DNA of 64,000 nucleotides from Symsagittifera roscoffensis (Eukaryota; Xenacoelomorpha; Acoela; Convolutidae): positions 98,821,705 to 98,885,704 of the forward strand of contig NC_087062.1 of the NCBI RefSeq assembly GCF_963678635.1. Reading direction: 5' to 3'. The position numbers and the translations under genes are program-made. Below the pieces are notes generated by a model. It was given only the letters and a program-made list of their open reading frames with translations. It did not search any database and was not told where the DNA came from. Each line of letters opens with the position of its first letter. Position 1 is the first letter of the stretch. Shown piece after piece: positions 42,201-52,110 of the stretch.

Positions 42201-45200
42201 ATTAAATCCCATTTACAAAACTAGAAATCGTTCACGAAATTTTGCGCCATTTGCACGTTTGTATTTGGAGAGTGCTATTTAGGTCATTTTCAGCCAATGA
42301 ATTTCAATCGAACTCAAAAAGTGCATATATACCTAAGTTCATCAATATTTTAAGAATTTTTCCAGAAAAAAAAACAAAAAAAATCAGCCTATAGACGGAA
42401 TTTTTCCTGAAGAAATTTTCCTGAAGAATTTATAGAAGAATTTTTCCGATTTCGTCAAAAATTATGCGCCACAGGAACAAGTTTTAGAAGTATACTGTTT
42501 TATGCACTTTTTATTAAATTCACTTGTGATTTTAAGGAAGAGCAGCGACGTTGAAGTGTCTTAGGCCTCCGCGTCTCAGTCAAAAGATAACTGGTTCAAG
42601 ACCCACAATGATCCGTACTCATTGTCTGCGAAATGGTTTCTAAGCAGCGGTACAACAGCGGTTCTCCGCTAAGCGCAGAACCGCTCGTCTGTCAAAAGTT
42701 TCCCTCTTTTGTAAATGAAATTAAAATTTTTACTTTATTCAAAAGGCTTCATCTTGAGCCCAATGCTAAGAAAAACAACCCAAAAATCATTTGAATCTTT
42801 TGATAAAAAAATTGAGCTTAACTGAAACATTTTCATGAGCAAATTTTCATTAGCCTAATTGCTGTGATAAACTTATTAAATAGGACTAGTGTGAGCCACT
42901 CTGTGCTCAGATATCTTCCAGCAGGCCCAACCTGCTTTGCTCGACATAGTCGCCTATCTCAAGAATGACCTGAAGGAGATGTGGAAGGACCCATTTGTAT
43001 CTCTCGAAGCCAAAATGACACCGAGTCACTCGCGCAATTCATCTCTTGATTTTTCCTCCAAGCTGAACCTCATTCACCTCTCTGCCGCCGCAGCGCCAAA
43101 CTTCGCCGATCCCGAAGCCTAATTGTTGTGATAAACTTATTAAATAGAAAAAGAGCAATGAAAATGATCGCTTCAATTTTCGAGCAAACGAAAGCAATTA
43201 TTTACGTCTGAATTTCAAGTGTCAAATAGAAATAACTGCAGAAAACGTGAAAACAAATTTGGATTCAGCGAATTTAGACCCAAATGTTAAAGAATTATTC
43301 CAACTATTGATTGAAGAAAACAAGGAAATTACGAAATCTGTTATTCAACTAGAATCCAGTGTGCAACAGCTTAGTATTAAAACGAATGAACTAGAGAGAT
43401 ATAACTCCAAGGATTCAGATATTCAACAACTTGCCCCTGGGAATTACTGGGACTTTAATCGGAGACATATCATATTCTTGTTCAAAAGTGCTGAATAAAT
43501 CGGTTACAGAAAACAATCTCAAGGCTTGCCACCCTTTGTATCCTGTTAAGTACTTCAACAGACCGCCTCCAATTTTTGCGAAATTTATACAATTTGACAA
43601 AAAAATAGTCTCTGGAATCGAAAACCTCTGCTTTGAAATTTTGTCAACCCGTGCAACAATAAACCGGTATATATTAACGAAAGGTTATCAAAACATGATT
43701 CGGGATTGAAAATATAAGCTGAATCGAGCGGCATGATTGTTTTTACATGGAACTCTCCTCCTTTTGTGAAAGTTAAAGATATCGGAGGAAATTTTAAACG
43801 TGTCAAGGTGGATACTATGGAGGAGTTGGAGAGCCTAAGCAACACTGCGGATAGCAAAGTCAACACCATCAGGTCAGCTAAAAATTAATTCGGAAAGTTT
43901 GTATAGTAAGGTTTTGAAAGACAATATAACACCGGCTAAAAAGCGTTTTCACTTTCAAGTTTCACCATCGCCAGCATCTACAACTAACGAAGAAATGCAA
44001 ACTCTGAAAAGTGAATTGGTCAAGCATATGGATGATGATAATGCCTTATTGGATTTCATTAAAGGATTCGTGGGTGGTACTATGCAGTCATATGAAACAA
44101 AAACGATGAGTAAAATACTTTCAACATACAACTAAACTTAACCTTAACTCAACCACTTAATTTATTGCGTTAATTTTGTTGGATTTGGGAAACTGAATGG
44201 AGGCAAATACTGAGGGAAATGAGAGCGTTTTTTTTCTTAACATAAGATCACTTAGGTTACATCATGACTAGCCTTGTGTTTTGGTTGAGTCACTCAAGAA
44301 AAACCTTTAGTCATAGCTTTATGCGAAACATGGTTGACCGAAAAAGATTGTTCGGAAATGTTTCAGTTGGATGGTTATCAGAAAGGGGTTTTTAAAAATA
44401 GGGAAAAAGGGGCGGTGGTGTAGCTTTTTGTAAAAACTGGAGTTGAATTTATTCTTCAAGATCTGAAATCAGATTTGGAATATCTAGCTATAACTATTTG
44501 CAGCAATTTAACTAAGTTCAATAAATGCGTTGTCTACAGACCACCTGATCACGTGTCTAAAATTTTTAGAAAATCTGGATAGTCTCTTGAATGAACTTCG
44601 ATTTTTAAAAGGAATACCTATAATTGTGGGAAATTTTCTTGAGTGAACCAACCAGAGTCACTAAAAATAGTGCTACCTGCATTGATGATTGGATATCAGA
44701 AGATTTTTTTGAGTGACAATTATTAAATCAACAATAAGTGACTACAACGCATTGTTTGGTGATTTGTCATTTACTATCGCTAAAGCTGATTAAACTGTTT
44801 GTTATGCCAGAAATGTTAAAATACTGAATCGTGACGACAACCTACTCGAACTACTATTTCTCCTACATATCGAATTGGAAAAACTGAGCGCAGATAAATC
44901 CGTGAATTTAAAAATTCAGTTTTTAATTCGGTCAATGATCAATGTTTTCGATAGGATTTGCCCATCTAAATTAGTCGGTATCAAAAAAACATGGATAACT
45001 AAAAATAATAGAAAACTGTGCAAAAATAGAGGTACTGTGCATAAAAAATGATTATTTTTCCCGATGATGAATAAAAAAAAAAGTTCAAACAATTGAGGAT
45101 GAAACCAAAAAACAAATTGCCATAGAAAAGCAAAAATTTTCTGACAATGAATTGGGTAACTCTAATGCTTCAAAAAGGATGGTTCAAGTTTTTATTAAGT

Positions 45201-48200
45201 TTTGTGGAAAAGAGAAAACTAGTTCAAAAAAGTTGGAGGCGAATGATTTGAATAACTATTTTGTAACCATTGGACCTCAACCTTCAAAAAAATTGGCGAT
45301 TTCAAATATGTTGATAGAATCTCTCGCAATTGCAAGGATTTTGTTTTCTTTCCCACTGACATTGACGAAATGGCAAAATTAATAAGAATTGAAAAAACAA
45401 AGATTCGATTGTTCATGACGGGTTGAGTAAAATGATGTTTAAACTTTGTGCACCAGTCATTATGAAGCTCATGGTTGTTTATTTTAATGAAATGTTCATC
45501 ACAGAGACTTTTTCTGATATTTGCAAAACTGCCAAGGTAATCGCTTTGTTCAAAAGTAGAAAAGATATTGATTTTAATAATTACCGGCCAATGAGCCTTC
45601 TTTCATTAAATAGCAAACTTTTTGAAAAACTTATTTAGCGACGAATGATGAAATTTTTACGGAAATTCAAAATACTTTGTCCTGAACAATTTGGGTTCAG
45701 ACCAAAGCACTTTTGTGTACATGCAATTACACGGATAACTGAATATATCCGCACAGTTTCGAAGCAAAAATAATATGGAATGGCCCCCTTTCTGGATTTT
45801 AAAAAAGCATTTGACACTGTTGACCACGATATTTTAATCATTAAATTAGAGAAATATAGTTTTCGTGGGAAATGTTTAAATTTGTTACAGAACTAGTTAA
45901 CGAACAGGGTACAATATGTGACTGATGGTACCATAAATCCGTCTTTAGAAAAAATACCTTGTCGAGTGCCACGGGGCTCAGTTTTGGGTCCTTTATTGAT
46001 TTTAATATATATCAATGATGTTTCAATTATGAATGAAGTAACTGAAATAAGTCTTTTTGCTGATGACACTGCAACTGTAGGTTCTGAGAAAACACCAATG
46101 TTTATAAAAGAAGTCAGCAAAGATGTCCAGAGCATAAATGACTGGTGCAATGTCAACAAGCTATCGATTAATACAGACAAGAGTAAACTAATGGCTTTTG
46201 GAAAAGACCTATCGTATTCCAAAATTTCAATTGCTGGCCAAACTATGGAAAATATGGATAGTTCTAAATATTTGGGTACTGAAGTTGACAAAAAACTGAA
46301 TGTTAATGATGAAACTGAAAAACTTTGCAAAAAGGCGTCCAAATTCAATTGTGTTTAGCACAGAGGAAGATCATGCTTCTCCAAGCAGTCATTAGTTAAG
46401 TTTTAAAAAGCATACGTGATTCCGATAATTTCCTATGGCTTGATAGCGTACGGATGTACTTCGAAAACAAATCTTGATAAAATTTTCTTATTACAGAAAA
46501 AAGTTATAAGAACTATTTTTTTCCTTCGCAAGTATGATCATCTGACCGAGTATTTTTCAAAATATCAGCTGTAAAATGTGTATGAAATGTTCATCAGCCA
46601 ATTAAGTTCTGAGGCAATGTTTCAGTTCTTAGAAGTGTCCCCCTAACACTTTTTAAACCTTCAATCAAGAAAGATGGGTAGACTCACGCGCAGGGGTAGT
46701 TTAGGATTTTGTCACTAGTATTTTAGGATGTTTGTCACTAACTTTAAGAAAAACAAAATTAGCTCTATATTCGGTGTCTTACAAAACTTTGAAATGTTTC
46801 AACTTTTTGATGTCAAACGATTTGTTACCCCTCAACCTTAGCGAATATTCTGACAAGCAAAAGAAAAAAATTTTCGACAAACTTAAAAACATATACCTGC
46901 ATGACAATCGATTGCTTGTTGACATGCTAATACGATGATTACATGTGGTATCCAAGGGTGCAACTCTAATAACTCTGTTTTTGCCTTCACTTATTTACCT
47001 AGGTTTCCGTACAGTAACCCTGATGCAGTTTGTTAGTTCATTAATGTTCTCTAAACTGTATCTAAATTCAAATTCAATTCAAAATGCAATGTGCAACTTA
47101 ACGTAGCTGTCGCAAAAATATCCTTTAAGACTCATAGATCCTTAGATCGTGCAACTTCTCATATAAGAACTTGAAGCTGACCTTGAGTGAGAGCCCTGAT
47201 GGGTCTACACATGGCCTCATTTGCAACTTTGACGAAGCCGAGCGCCACCTGCTCCATTGTCAACACCTGTGGGGCTATCTGGGAGTTAATCTCCTCAGTA
47301 AGTTTCACGAATGCTTCCACACTCGCGTCTCGGCTCAGAGGCTCGTCGCAGTTGGGTCCGAATATCTTGGGAAAGTACTGCGGGTCCAGTCTATTCAGCA
47401 CCAAATTCGCATCAGTTATAGTCAGAGGACCCCCCTAAACATTTTTGAGTCAAATAACAAAAAATAGCTCTTAATTCAATAGCAGCAATATCGAATGAAA
47501 ACATTCCGCAAGGACAGAAAATGTTTCCAAAACAGTGCGATTCAGTGACTTTCAGGCCATGTAGAAAATCGAAATGCGTTTTGAGAAATTTTTGAATCAT
47601 CAGGGTAGAAATTGTAGTCATAACCAGTGTTTAATAGTTCTCATTTTTTGATATACTGGCTACTGAAGAATATTACGAAAAATTTACCCCGATGGAAACT
47701 ATGCCAAAACCACAGAAAGGATCTCAAGAGGATTCCACCTTAGAAAAAAAACAAGCATAGAATCAACTCAGTTCCGTATATTTCAATTTTTGATCCAAAA
47801 ACTATTTATCTGAAGATTTTAAGGCCACGACTTCGTCTTGAACTCAACAAGGCCAAAAGGTTTCAACACATCGATTTAATCAACAGAATTTTAAAGGGTT
47901 CCCAACATTCGATTAGGACACAAGCTTTGCTTTAACTTAAACCTACTCGGAAAATCCAAGTGATAGAATTATTATTTAGTCGGCGAATCTGTGGCCTAAT
48001 TGGATATACTAGACAACAACGAAAACCTAACCTTGCGATAGCAAGTTGGTCCAGGATGTGCGCCGGCAGATTCTGGTCCCACAGTGAACAATCCCGACCG
48101 GAAGAATAGTCTGGAGCCTCCTCCTGCAGCCACCGTGTTCACGTCCAGCTGGGGTGCCTGGATAGTCACTCCAGCAGTGGTGCACTCGAACACATGTTCC

Positions 48201-48300
48201 AGAGAACCAGCGTAACGACTCACATCAGTGGAAGTTCCTCCCATGTCAAAGCCAATCAGGGGTCTAGGTGATGACTCACACTTGTCCGAGATCTCAAATC
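35797..48300 (-). CDS. OPLAH: 5-oxoprolinase (ATP-hydrolysing), exons from mid-HyuA half to C-terminus
   Basis: The enzyme opens 5-oxoproline to glutamate using ATP in the gamma-glutamyl cycle (cytosolic dimer). Ten exons were located by homology-like motifs and splice sites: 48300-48032, 47434-47182, 41539-41289, 41024-40274, 39795-39573, 39133-38839, 38426-38170, 37361-37177, 36742-36566 and 36209-35797. Codon phases join correctly across each junction. All introns are GT-AG except the one between 41289 and 41024, which needs a GC donor. The first visible exon starts around [14 protein letters not shown], so roughly the first 300 residues of the about 1290-residue family are missing upstream, partly beside a 200-N gap. 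The HyuA half spans exons to 41289 and the HyuB half lies in the following exons. Introns carry many transposons. Confidence 0.93.
36566..36742 (-). CDS. OPLAH: OPLAH exon: CMNNVTFGN to YYPVILE
   Basis: Encodes [18 protein letters not shown], the glycine-rich [20 protein letters not shown] block and [14 protein letters not shown]. Acceptor GTCGCTTAG; donor GAAG|GTTCCC. Confidence 0.93.
37177..37361 (-). CDS. OPLAH: OPLAH exon: Hyu[10 protein letters not shown] block
   Basis: Encodes [29 protein letters not shown] and FEACADSQG. Acceptor CTGATTTAG; donor ACAGG|GTTGGT. Confidence 0.92.
37881..38160. mobile_element. 280-bp MITE with ~95-bp terminal inverted repeats
   Basis: The left end AACCAGCCGAAGG... 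with CTGTTACATCATTATTATGTAAC is mirrored at the right end by GTTACATAATAATGATGTAACAG ...CTTCGGCTGGTT. It is non-coding and lies in an OPLAH intron. Its right end is nine bases from the exon at 38170. No clear target-site duplication was found. Confidence 0.8.
38170..38426 (-). CDS. OPLAH: OPLAH exon: Hyu[12 protein letters not shown] block
   Basis: Encodes [18 protein letters not shown] through [18 protein letters not shown] to YCLR. Acceptor TTTTTTAG; donor CAG|GTGAGAG. A 280-bp MITE ends nine bases downstream of this donor. Confidence 0.92.
38458..38640. repeat. Dispersed intronic repeat, copy 2
   Basis: Shares GGCCTTAAGGCTCTTTGAATTT, TTGAGAAAACTGGATCGATAGG, CGCTGGTAAATCTAATAATTAA and TTGTTCGATGGTATT with the copies near 35480, 41660 and 42080. 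Confidence 0.65.
38839..39133 (-). CDS. OPLAH: OPLAH exon: HyuB GHHADIGG block
   Basis: Starts with [18 protein letters not shown], a conserved metal/substrate-region motif of HyuB, and ends ...YSLEVVQ. Acceptor TTTTCCAAG; donor CAG|GTAATA. Confidence 0.92.
39177..39441. mobile_element. hAT-type MITE copy (diverged) in an OPLAH intron
   Basis: It begins CAGGGGCGGATTTTT and contains the family blocks AAGGGGAGCGAGCGCC, CATTTCAAAAAGTGC and GGTCGACCTAAAAATAAG. The right end is decayed (CAGATCCGCTCG). Flanks TCGTCAAC and GCGTCAAG may be a mutated 8-bp duplication. Compare the clean copy at 55689-56115. Confidence 0.7.
39573..39795 (-). CDS. OPLAH: OPLAH exon: Hyu[15 protein letters not shown] block
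   Basis: Holds [20 protein letters not shown] and PVFFVASR. It also carries a Gly/Glu/Ser-rich insert ([17 protein letters not shown]) not typical of the vertebrate protein. Acceptor AAATCCAG; donor TCCAG|GTATGA. Confidence 0.92.
40274..41024 (-). CDS. OPLAH: OPLAH exon: linker and start of HyuB domain
   Basis: The largest exon, about 250 residues. It has the [15 protein letters not shown] block, a divergent linker, and then the start of hydantoinase [32 protein letters not shown] and [10 protein letters not shown]. Acceptor ACTGAATAG; donor CTGG|GTAGGA. Confidence 0.93.
41289..41539 (-). CDS. OPLAH: OPLAH exon: HyuA end
   Basis: Contains [22 protein letters not shown], a signature block of the family, and the [13 protein letters not shown] segment. 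Acceptor GACGCTCAG. There is no GT donor that keeps the frame. A GC donor (AAAAG|GCAACA) after 41289 joins REK directly to [10 protein letters not shown] of the next exon. Confidence 0.9.
41580..41985. repeat. Dispersed intronic repeat, copy 3
   Basis: Shares the longest alignment with 35380-35735: AACAGACAGTT...AAAAGAGTC, AGCTCTTTGAATTTCTAGAA, CTGATAATTAAATGCCATTTTC and ACGTTCATCGACTCTTA. Confidence 0.65.
42040..42300. repeat. Dispersed intronic repeat, copy 4
   Basis: Shares GCCCTTTAAGCTCTTTGAAC, AAAAAACTAGATCAACAGG, CGCTGGAAATCTAAAAATTAA and GCACGTTTGTATTTGGAG with the other three copies. Confidence 0.6.
42540..42735 (+). mobile_element. Possible tRNA-derived SINE
   Basis: The head GTGTCTTAGGCCTCCGCGTCTC is followed, at tRNA-like spacing, by the B-box-like CTGGTTCAAGACCC. 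The body holds a hairpin (AGCGGTTCTCCGCTAAGCGCAGAACCGCT) and the end is A-rich (TTTTGTAAATGAAATTAAAA). No second copy was identified in the window. Confidence 0.4.
42852..43147 (+). other. Coding-like island flanked by 32-bp direct repeats
   Basis: Two near-identical copies of AGCCTAATTGYTGTGATAAACTTATTAAATAG (42852-42883 and 43116-43147) flank a segment of higher GC. An open frame of about 74 residues ends at TAA 43120-43122. It reads with ordinary codon choice ([53 protein letters not shown]) and is preceded by acceptor-like CTGTGCTCAG. It may be a captured terminal exon or retrocopy fragment. Product not recognised. Confidence 0.45.
43232..44135 (+). pseudogene. LINE ORF1-like protein remnant
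   Basis: The N-terminal part is Glu/Gln-rich and coiled-coil-like ([16 protein letters not shown]). Then [23 protein letters not shown] and [21 protein letters not shown] resemble the ORF1 RNA-binding domain of CR1/L2 elements. It continues in 43899-44135. Frames change at least twice. Confidence 0.55.
44190..44760 (+). pseudogene. LINE endonuclease (APE type) remnant
   Basis: Motifs in order in shifting frames: [43 protein letters not shown]. These are the hallmark segments of the AP-like endonuclease of CR1/L2 LINEs. Several stops. Confidence 0.75.
45140..46358 (+). pseudogene. LINE reverse transcriptase remnant
   Basis: RT blocks: [12 protein letters not shown] with [20 protein letters not shown] (45520-45638), FGFRPKH (about 45690), [14 protein letters not shown] (motif A, about 45800), [19 protein letters not shown] and the catalytic FADDTA (motif C, within 45918-46358), then [14 protein letters not shown]. 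Stops at about 45636 and 45771 and other lesions make it inactive. Confidence 0.88.
46359..47090 (+). pseudogene. LINE C-terminal region and 3' UTR
   Basis: Holds fragments such as [12 protein letters not shown]-like and [11 protein letters not shown]-like segments, and a final frame (46732-46938) ending in [11 protein letters not shown]. An AT-rich tail follows (ACTCTGTTTTTGCCTTCACTT). It ends before the OPLAH exon at 47182. Confidence 0.55.
47182..47434 (-). CDS. OPLAH: OPLAH exon: Hyu[10 protein letters not shown] to RPIRALTQ
   Basis: Begins [16 protein letters not shown] and ends at [10 protein letters not shown] before donor CAAG|GTCAGC. Acceptor TGTTTAG. It joins in phase 0 to the previous exon and completes a Gly codon with the next. 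The following intron (47181-41540) holds the LINE. Confidence 0.93.
47435..48031. other. OPLAH intron, nothing else recognised
   Basis: AT-rich intron between the 48300-48032 and 47434-47182 exons. No repeat partner or frame supported. Confidence 0.6.
48032..48300 (-). CDS. OPLAH: OPLAH exon: HyuA nucleotide-binding core
   Basis: Carries [14 protein letters not shown], the phosphate-binding-like glycine motif of the hydantoinase A ATPase fold, and [11 protein letters not shown] and [11 protein letters not shown], all near-invariant in oxoprolinases. Acceptor CGAAAATAG before 48300; donor AAG|GTTAGG after 48032. Confidence 0.93.
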
Positions 48301-48384
48301 CTATTTTCGTAGAAAGGACTGTATAATTTACGGAGGGACGATTTAAATAAAATCAGTGAGTTAATTAGTACTAATTTTTAGTGC

Positions 48385-48584
48385 NNNNNNNNNNNNNNNN
48401 NNNNNNNNNNNNNNNNNNNNNNNNNNNNNNNNNNNNNNNNNNNNNNNNNNNNNNNNNNNNNNNNNNNNNNNNNNNNNNNNNNNNNNNNNNNNNNNNNNNN
48501 NNNNNNNNNNNNNNNNNNNNNNNNNNNNNNNNNNNNNNNNNNNNNNNNNNNNNNNNNNNNNNNNNNNNNNNNNNNNNNNNNNNN
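48385..48584. other. Assembly gap (200 N)
   Basis: Exactly 200 undetermined bases, 84 bp upstream of the first visible OPLAH exon. A standard-length N run suggests a gap of unknown true size. Missing OPLAH exons could lie here. Confidence 0.95.
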
Positions 48585-48856
48585 TTCCAGATTCAAGAAA
48601 GATCTTAATAGACATAGTTTTTAATGAGAAAAAAACAGCTCCCAAAGTTCGAGGAAGAAAGAAGCAGTTTTAGCGTCTTATATATACATACAACCCTTTA
48701 CTTGACTGCCCCCGAAAAGCTATATTGTTTCTTAACAACAAAATTTTCATCTTAAGACTAGCTTCAAGTTTTTATATTCAACCCATACAGTAATCTCTCA
48801 AAAAAGAAAAAACAGATTGCAAAAAAAAAAGAAAAATGAAGCAAAGTATAGATTAG

Positions 48857-49160
48857 TAGCGGATTTAGGGGGGAGGGGCTCGGTCGCCCATCCTCCTCTC
48901 AAGGATTCGACCCCCTACCGACCCCCTACCGACCCAAAGGGTCCCCGTTTGTACTATGTTGGCTGACTGACTTTGAATTTGAAATTTTTCTAAAGGCGCT
49001 TTCGGCGCCAATCTATACTAATTTTGAAGGGGGAGCGCGCGCCGAAATAATGCAATTTTTTTTGGTCGAAATGTTCCAAAAAAAGCTAGAAACACCATTC
49101 TTGAACTTCTTTCAAAAATTTTCCTGCGGCGCAGAAAATTTGGTCAAATTAGCGTCTTTG
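48857..49160. mobile_element. hAT-type MITE copy, 5' end clear, 3' end lost
   Basis: Matches 55689-56115: GCGGATTTAGGGGGGAGGGGC, GATTCGACCCCCTACCGACC, TCTAAAGGCGC, AAGGGGGAGCGCGCGCC and TTTTCCTGCGGCGCAGAAAATTTGG. The closing TATATCCGCCCCTG end is not present. Confidence 0.75.
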
Positions 49161-49679
49161 TAAAGATTAGTTTGACAAAATTTTCATTTTTTTGTCAACC
49201 TAATATTAGATTTGTAATATTTTTTCTTTCTCAATATAAATTCAACCTACCTTGATCATACACATATTTCGTCTTATTTTTTCTAGCGTTGTTTTCGACA
49301 AAAACTTCAAGCTGTTATCTTGAAGGATCTTAGAAGAAATTTGCAAGATTCTTGCAAGACAATTTTAATTTGTCGACTAGGAGCGCGACTTTTTAACGCG
49401 CTCAAACAACTTTTTCACAATGATCTGAAAAATATCTTTCAGTACATTGCTGCGCAACAAATAAAACGGTTGTGGCCACAGAAATTCAGTTATTTCAGTA
49501 AGCAGAGCCCTGATTTCCTTGCGTTTTCTAATGAACAAAGAAAGTTTGCGAAGGACTTTTTTCAACTGTTTGCGAACCCATTAGAACACCGACTGCAATA
49601 ATTGACAGAACATTCATCCCTCAGTCCGGAGGCAAGCAGACCATCAACTTATACTGTGGAATAAATGAGATGATAAAAC
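49161..49679. other. Non-coding DNA, no gene recognised
   Basis: The 93-residue plus-strand frame at 49320-49601 has no recognisable features and a shadow frame opposite. I do not support it as a gene. Confidence 0.5.
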
Positions 49680-51270
49680 AAGACTGCTGGTATCAGGTCG
49701 AAGCCCTCAATGTTACGACTGCCTTTTAAGGCCTATGGAGCAGTAATATCATTAGAAAAGTAAATGTAATGAAATGAAACAAAAAACAATGAGATTTTAT
49801 AAAAATTATTACCCCACACGCCATATAAAGTACGAAGTGATAGATTTTGCTCCTAGTAACAAATCATTTATGGCGTGTGAGCTTTTGTCAGACACTTGGA
49901 ACGATTTCTAACACGAATTAAATCTCCGCTTAAGCGTTAATAACACAAAACTTATTTCGCGTAAATTCTCCCAAATTGGCCTAAATGGCAATCTTTAAAC
50001 CCTGATACCTTTAATAAAATAATGACAGGCGAAGTTTTTTCTTCAAGTCTAAGCTCAGGACAACAATAACTTTTGACTATAGCTAAAAATTCAGTCAAAC
50101 ATGGCTAGTTAAAAATTACAAAATTATCTGAAGAAAAAATAACCAGTCCGAGCACAAATATGCCGTTACTTTTGTGACGAAAGTCGAAACAATAGTTTGT
50201 TTTGCACTCAGTTTGGGCATTTGAGTGCATATAAATTTCTTGTATAACCATCAAACGAGATTGAGTGTTAAAAAACTGCTCCTATCAAGGTGAAGCCCTG
50301 AATGCTCCGACTGCAACTTATTTCATAACTAATATTTTTTGGGAAAACAAAATATTGAAATCAAAGTCCAATTTTTTAGTCGTACGACAAGAATACGACA
50401 AATCAGCCTCAATTCACTTTGGAATGATATTGTTGTGCGTGATTATTTGCAACGCGTAAATAATTCGCGTTAAGCTCTCAGCATCATTAATGAATTCTTC
50501 AAAGCGCGCATAATTTAGTCCAGAACTTAGCCAATTTGCCGATTTTCAAACCCCGAGAACTGATTGCAGATGGACTATCTTCTTATATTTGAACTCTGGA
50601 AGTCGATATCTTTAATGGGGTATAAAAAAATTTTGTTGAAAACTATTACTTCGATCCACAAAAATTGACTGAATAAAAAAATCCACACAGAGCAGAAACA
50701 TTCCGTTTTGTTCGAAAGTCGGAACAAATGAAAAAGTTCAACAGACACGAGAACAGCCAGAGAAATATCGTAGTTGGTAAAAGCCACGTTTATGGTATTT
50801 TCTAACTCTAATGGTAATCCGGTTTTAACGCACAAGATCTAAGAAGAAATAGCCTCTGCTTGAACAGTAAAACTTCATGACTACAGCCTACCACAAGTGG
50901 TTGTTCCGACATTCGTAACAAAAGTAACAGAATAATTGTGCTCGGGGTGTTTTTTTTTTCTTCGGACAATTTTTGACGTTTTAACTAGCCATTTTGACGC
51001 GCTATTAACGCATAAACAGATAATTATTGCGTCTTAGAAATCGTTCCAAACTTGTTGAAGGAAGCTTATTTGCCATAAATGATTTAATACTAGGAGCAAA
51101 GTCTATCAATTTGTTTTTTATATGGCGTGTGAGGGGATGATTTTCACAAAAAATCTCATATTAAAAATTGTTGTTTTAACTACATATAATTTTTTTCTTG
51201 TTGGTACTGCTCCATAGACCTTAAAAAGCAGTCGGAACATTCAGGGCCTCGCCTTGATACGAGCAGTCTT
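49680..51270. mobile_element. 1.6 kb foldback element with very long inverted repeats
   Basis: The left arm (49680 to about 50205) and right arm (about 50880-51270) are diverged inverted copies. Both begin AAGACTGCT[C/G]GTATCA and share CTATGGAGCAGTA, CACACGCCATATAAA, GGAACGATTTCTAA and the GTTACTTTTGTGACGAAAGTCG block. The centre (50270-50840) contains a third partial copy (CTCCTATCAAGGTGAAGCCCTGAATG). No transposase frame is present and the target duplication is not clear. Confidence 0.8.
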
Positions 51271-51840
51271 GTTAGAATTAAACTTACCCCTTTCTGGTAT
51301 CTTCTCAAGCAATTGCTCTGCTCGAGATTGTTCATAACACGAATTTTTTATTCGCCGTTCACGTTTTTTATTGGTCGGGTCGGTCAAAATATAGCTGTAT
51401 ATGGGACCAAGTCGGACAAAACCCAGATAATCCGGCTCGGTCGAGTTGGTTCGTACGTATCGCTCTTTATTGGTCAACTCGCTTGGTGGAACATTGAATT
51501 GAACTCTCGATGACAGTGCAAACCTTCAAAAAATTTAATAAAAATAAATTTCATAGAACTCCCCTTTGTGAAAAACTTCTGCAGACGTCACTGCTTGTAG
51601 ATAATGGATCTTTTCGAGAGATTTCATTTTTCTTACTTTTTTCTCATTGTTTTTCTGATCCAGTCACTGTGATGTGACATACGCTTTTGATAACCACTCC
51701 GTAAACGCATGTAGCTCTGTAAATGTATGGGCTCTTTTTCGGAAACTTCTAAAATGCATAAATTGATTTTCCTTGAAAAATACAACCTTGTTCTTAAATC
51801 AGATCATCTGGCACCTCGTAAAAATGTCTTGCCCTTTTTA
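51271..51840. other. Non-coding DNA, no gene recognised
   Basis: Contains a GC-richer stretch (51340-51480) with repeated CGGTCGGGTCGG-like motifs. Both-strand frames here are short and unsupported. Confidence 0.45.
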
Positions 51841-51869
51841 TGAAATAAACCCAGGTCGAGGTGCCCCTT

Positions 51870-52110
51870 CTATGTTTTCTGACCATGCTCGACTGTTTTA
51901 GTATCTTTCGACCATGCTCGACAAAACTCGGTCTGTTTCGATTGTGCCCGACCGAAGCAAGATATATTTCGACCATGATCGCGGTATGTTTTGACCATGC
52001 TCGACTGTGCTCGAGGTATGTTTCGAAATTGTGCTCGACCCGAACCCATGTATCCACTATTCTTACTTGGTCGAGCACTGGACATGTGCTCGACTTTGAA
52101 AGTCGAAACA
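51870..52110. repeat. Diverged tandem repeats around GACCATGCTCGAC
   Basis: Units such as TGACCATGCTCGACTGTTTTAG, TCGACCATGCTCGACAAAACTC, TTTTGACCATGCTCGACTGTGC and GTGCTCGACCCGAAC recur at roughly 25-60 bp spacing. They produce long spurious frames on both strands. Confidence 0.7.

Larger units (their letters stand above)
43150..47090 (+). mobile_element. Decayed CR1/L2-type non-LTR retrotransposon in an OPLAH intron
   Basis: Pieces occur in the usual order: ORF1-like coiled coil and RRM-type region, apurinic endonuclease, reverse transcriptase, 3' tail. It lies on the strand opposite to OPLAH in its largest intron. Multiple stops and frameshifts occur in each part. The exact ends and target duplication could not be fixed. 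Confidence 0.85.

Noticed and set aside
48385-48584. Possible exon in the N run
   Set aside because: No sequence is available, so nothing can be claimed beyond the gap itself.
49320-49601. 93-residue plus-strand frame
   Set aside because: No motif, an opposing shadow frame, no start context, and it lies between transposon remnants.
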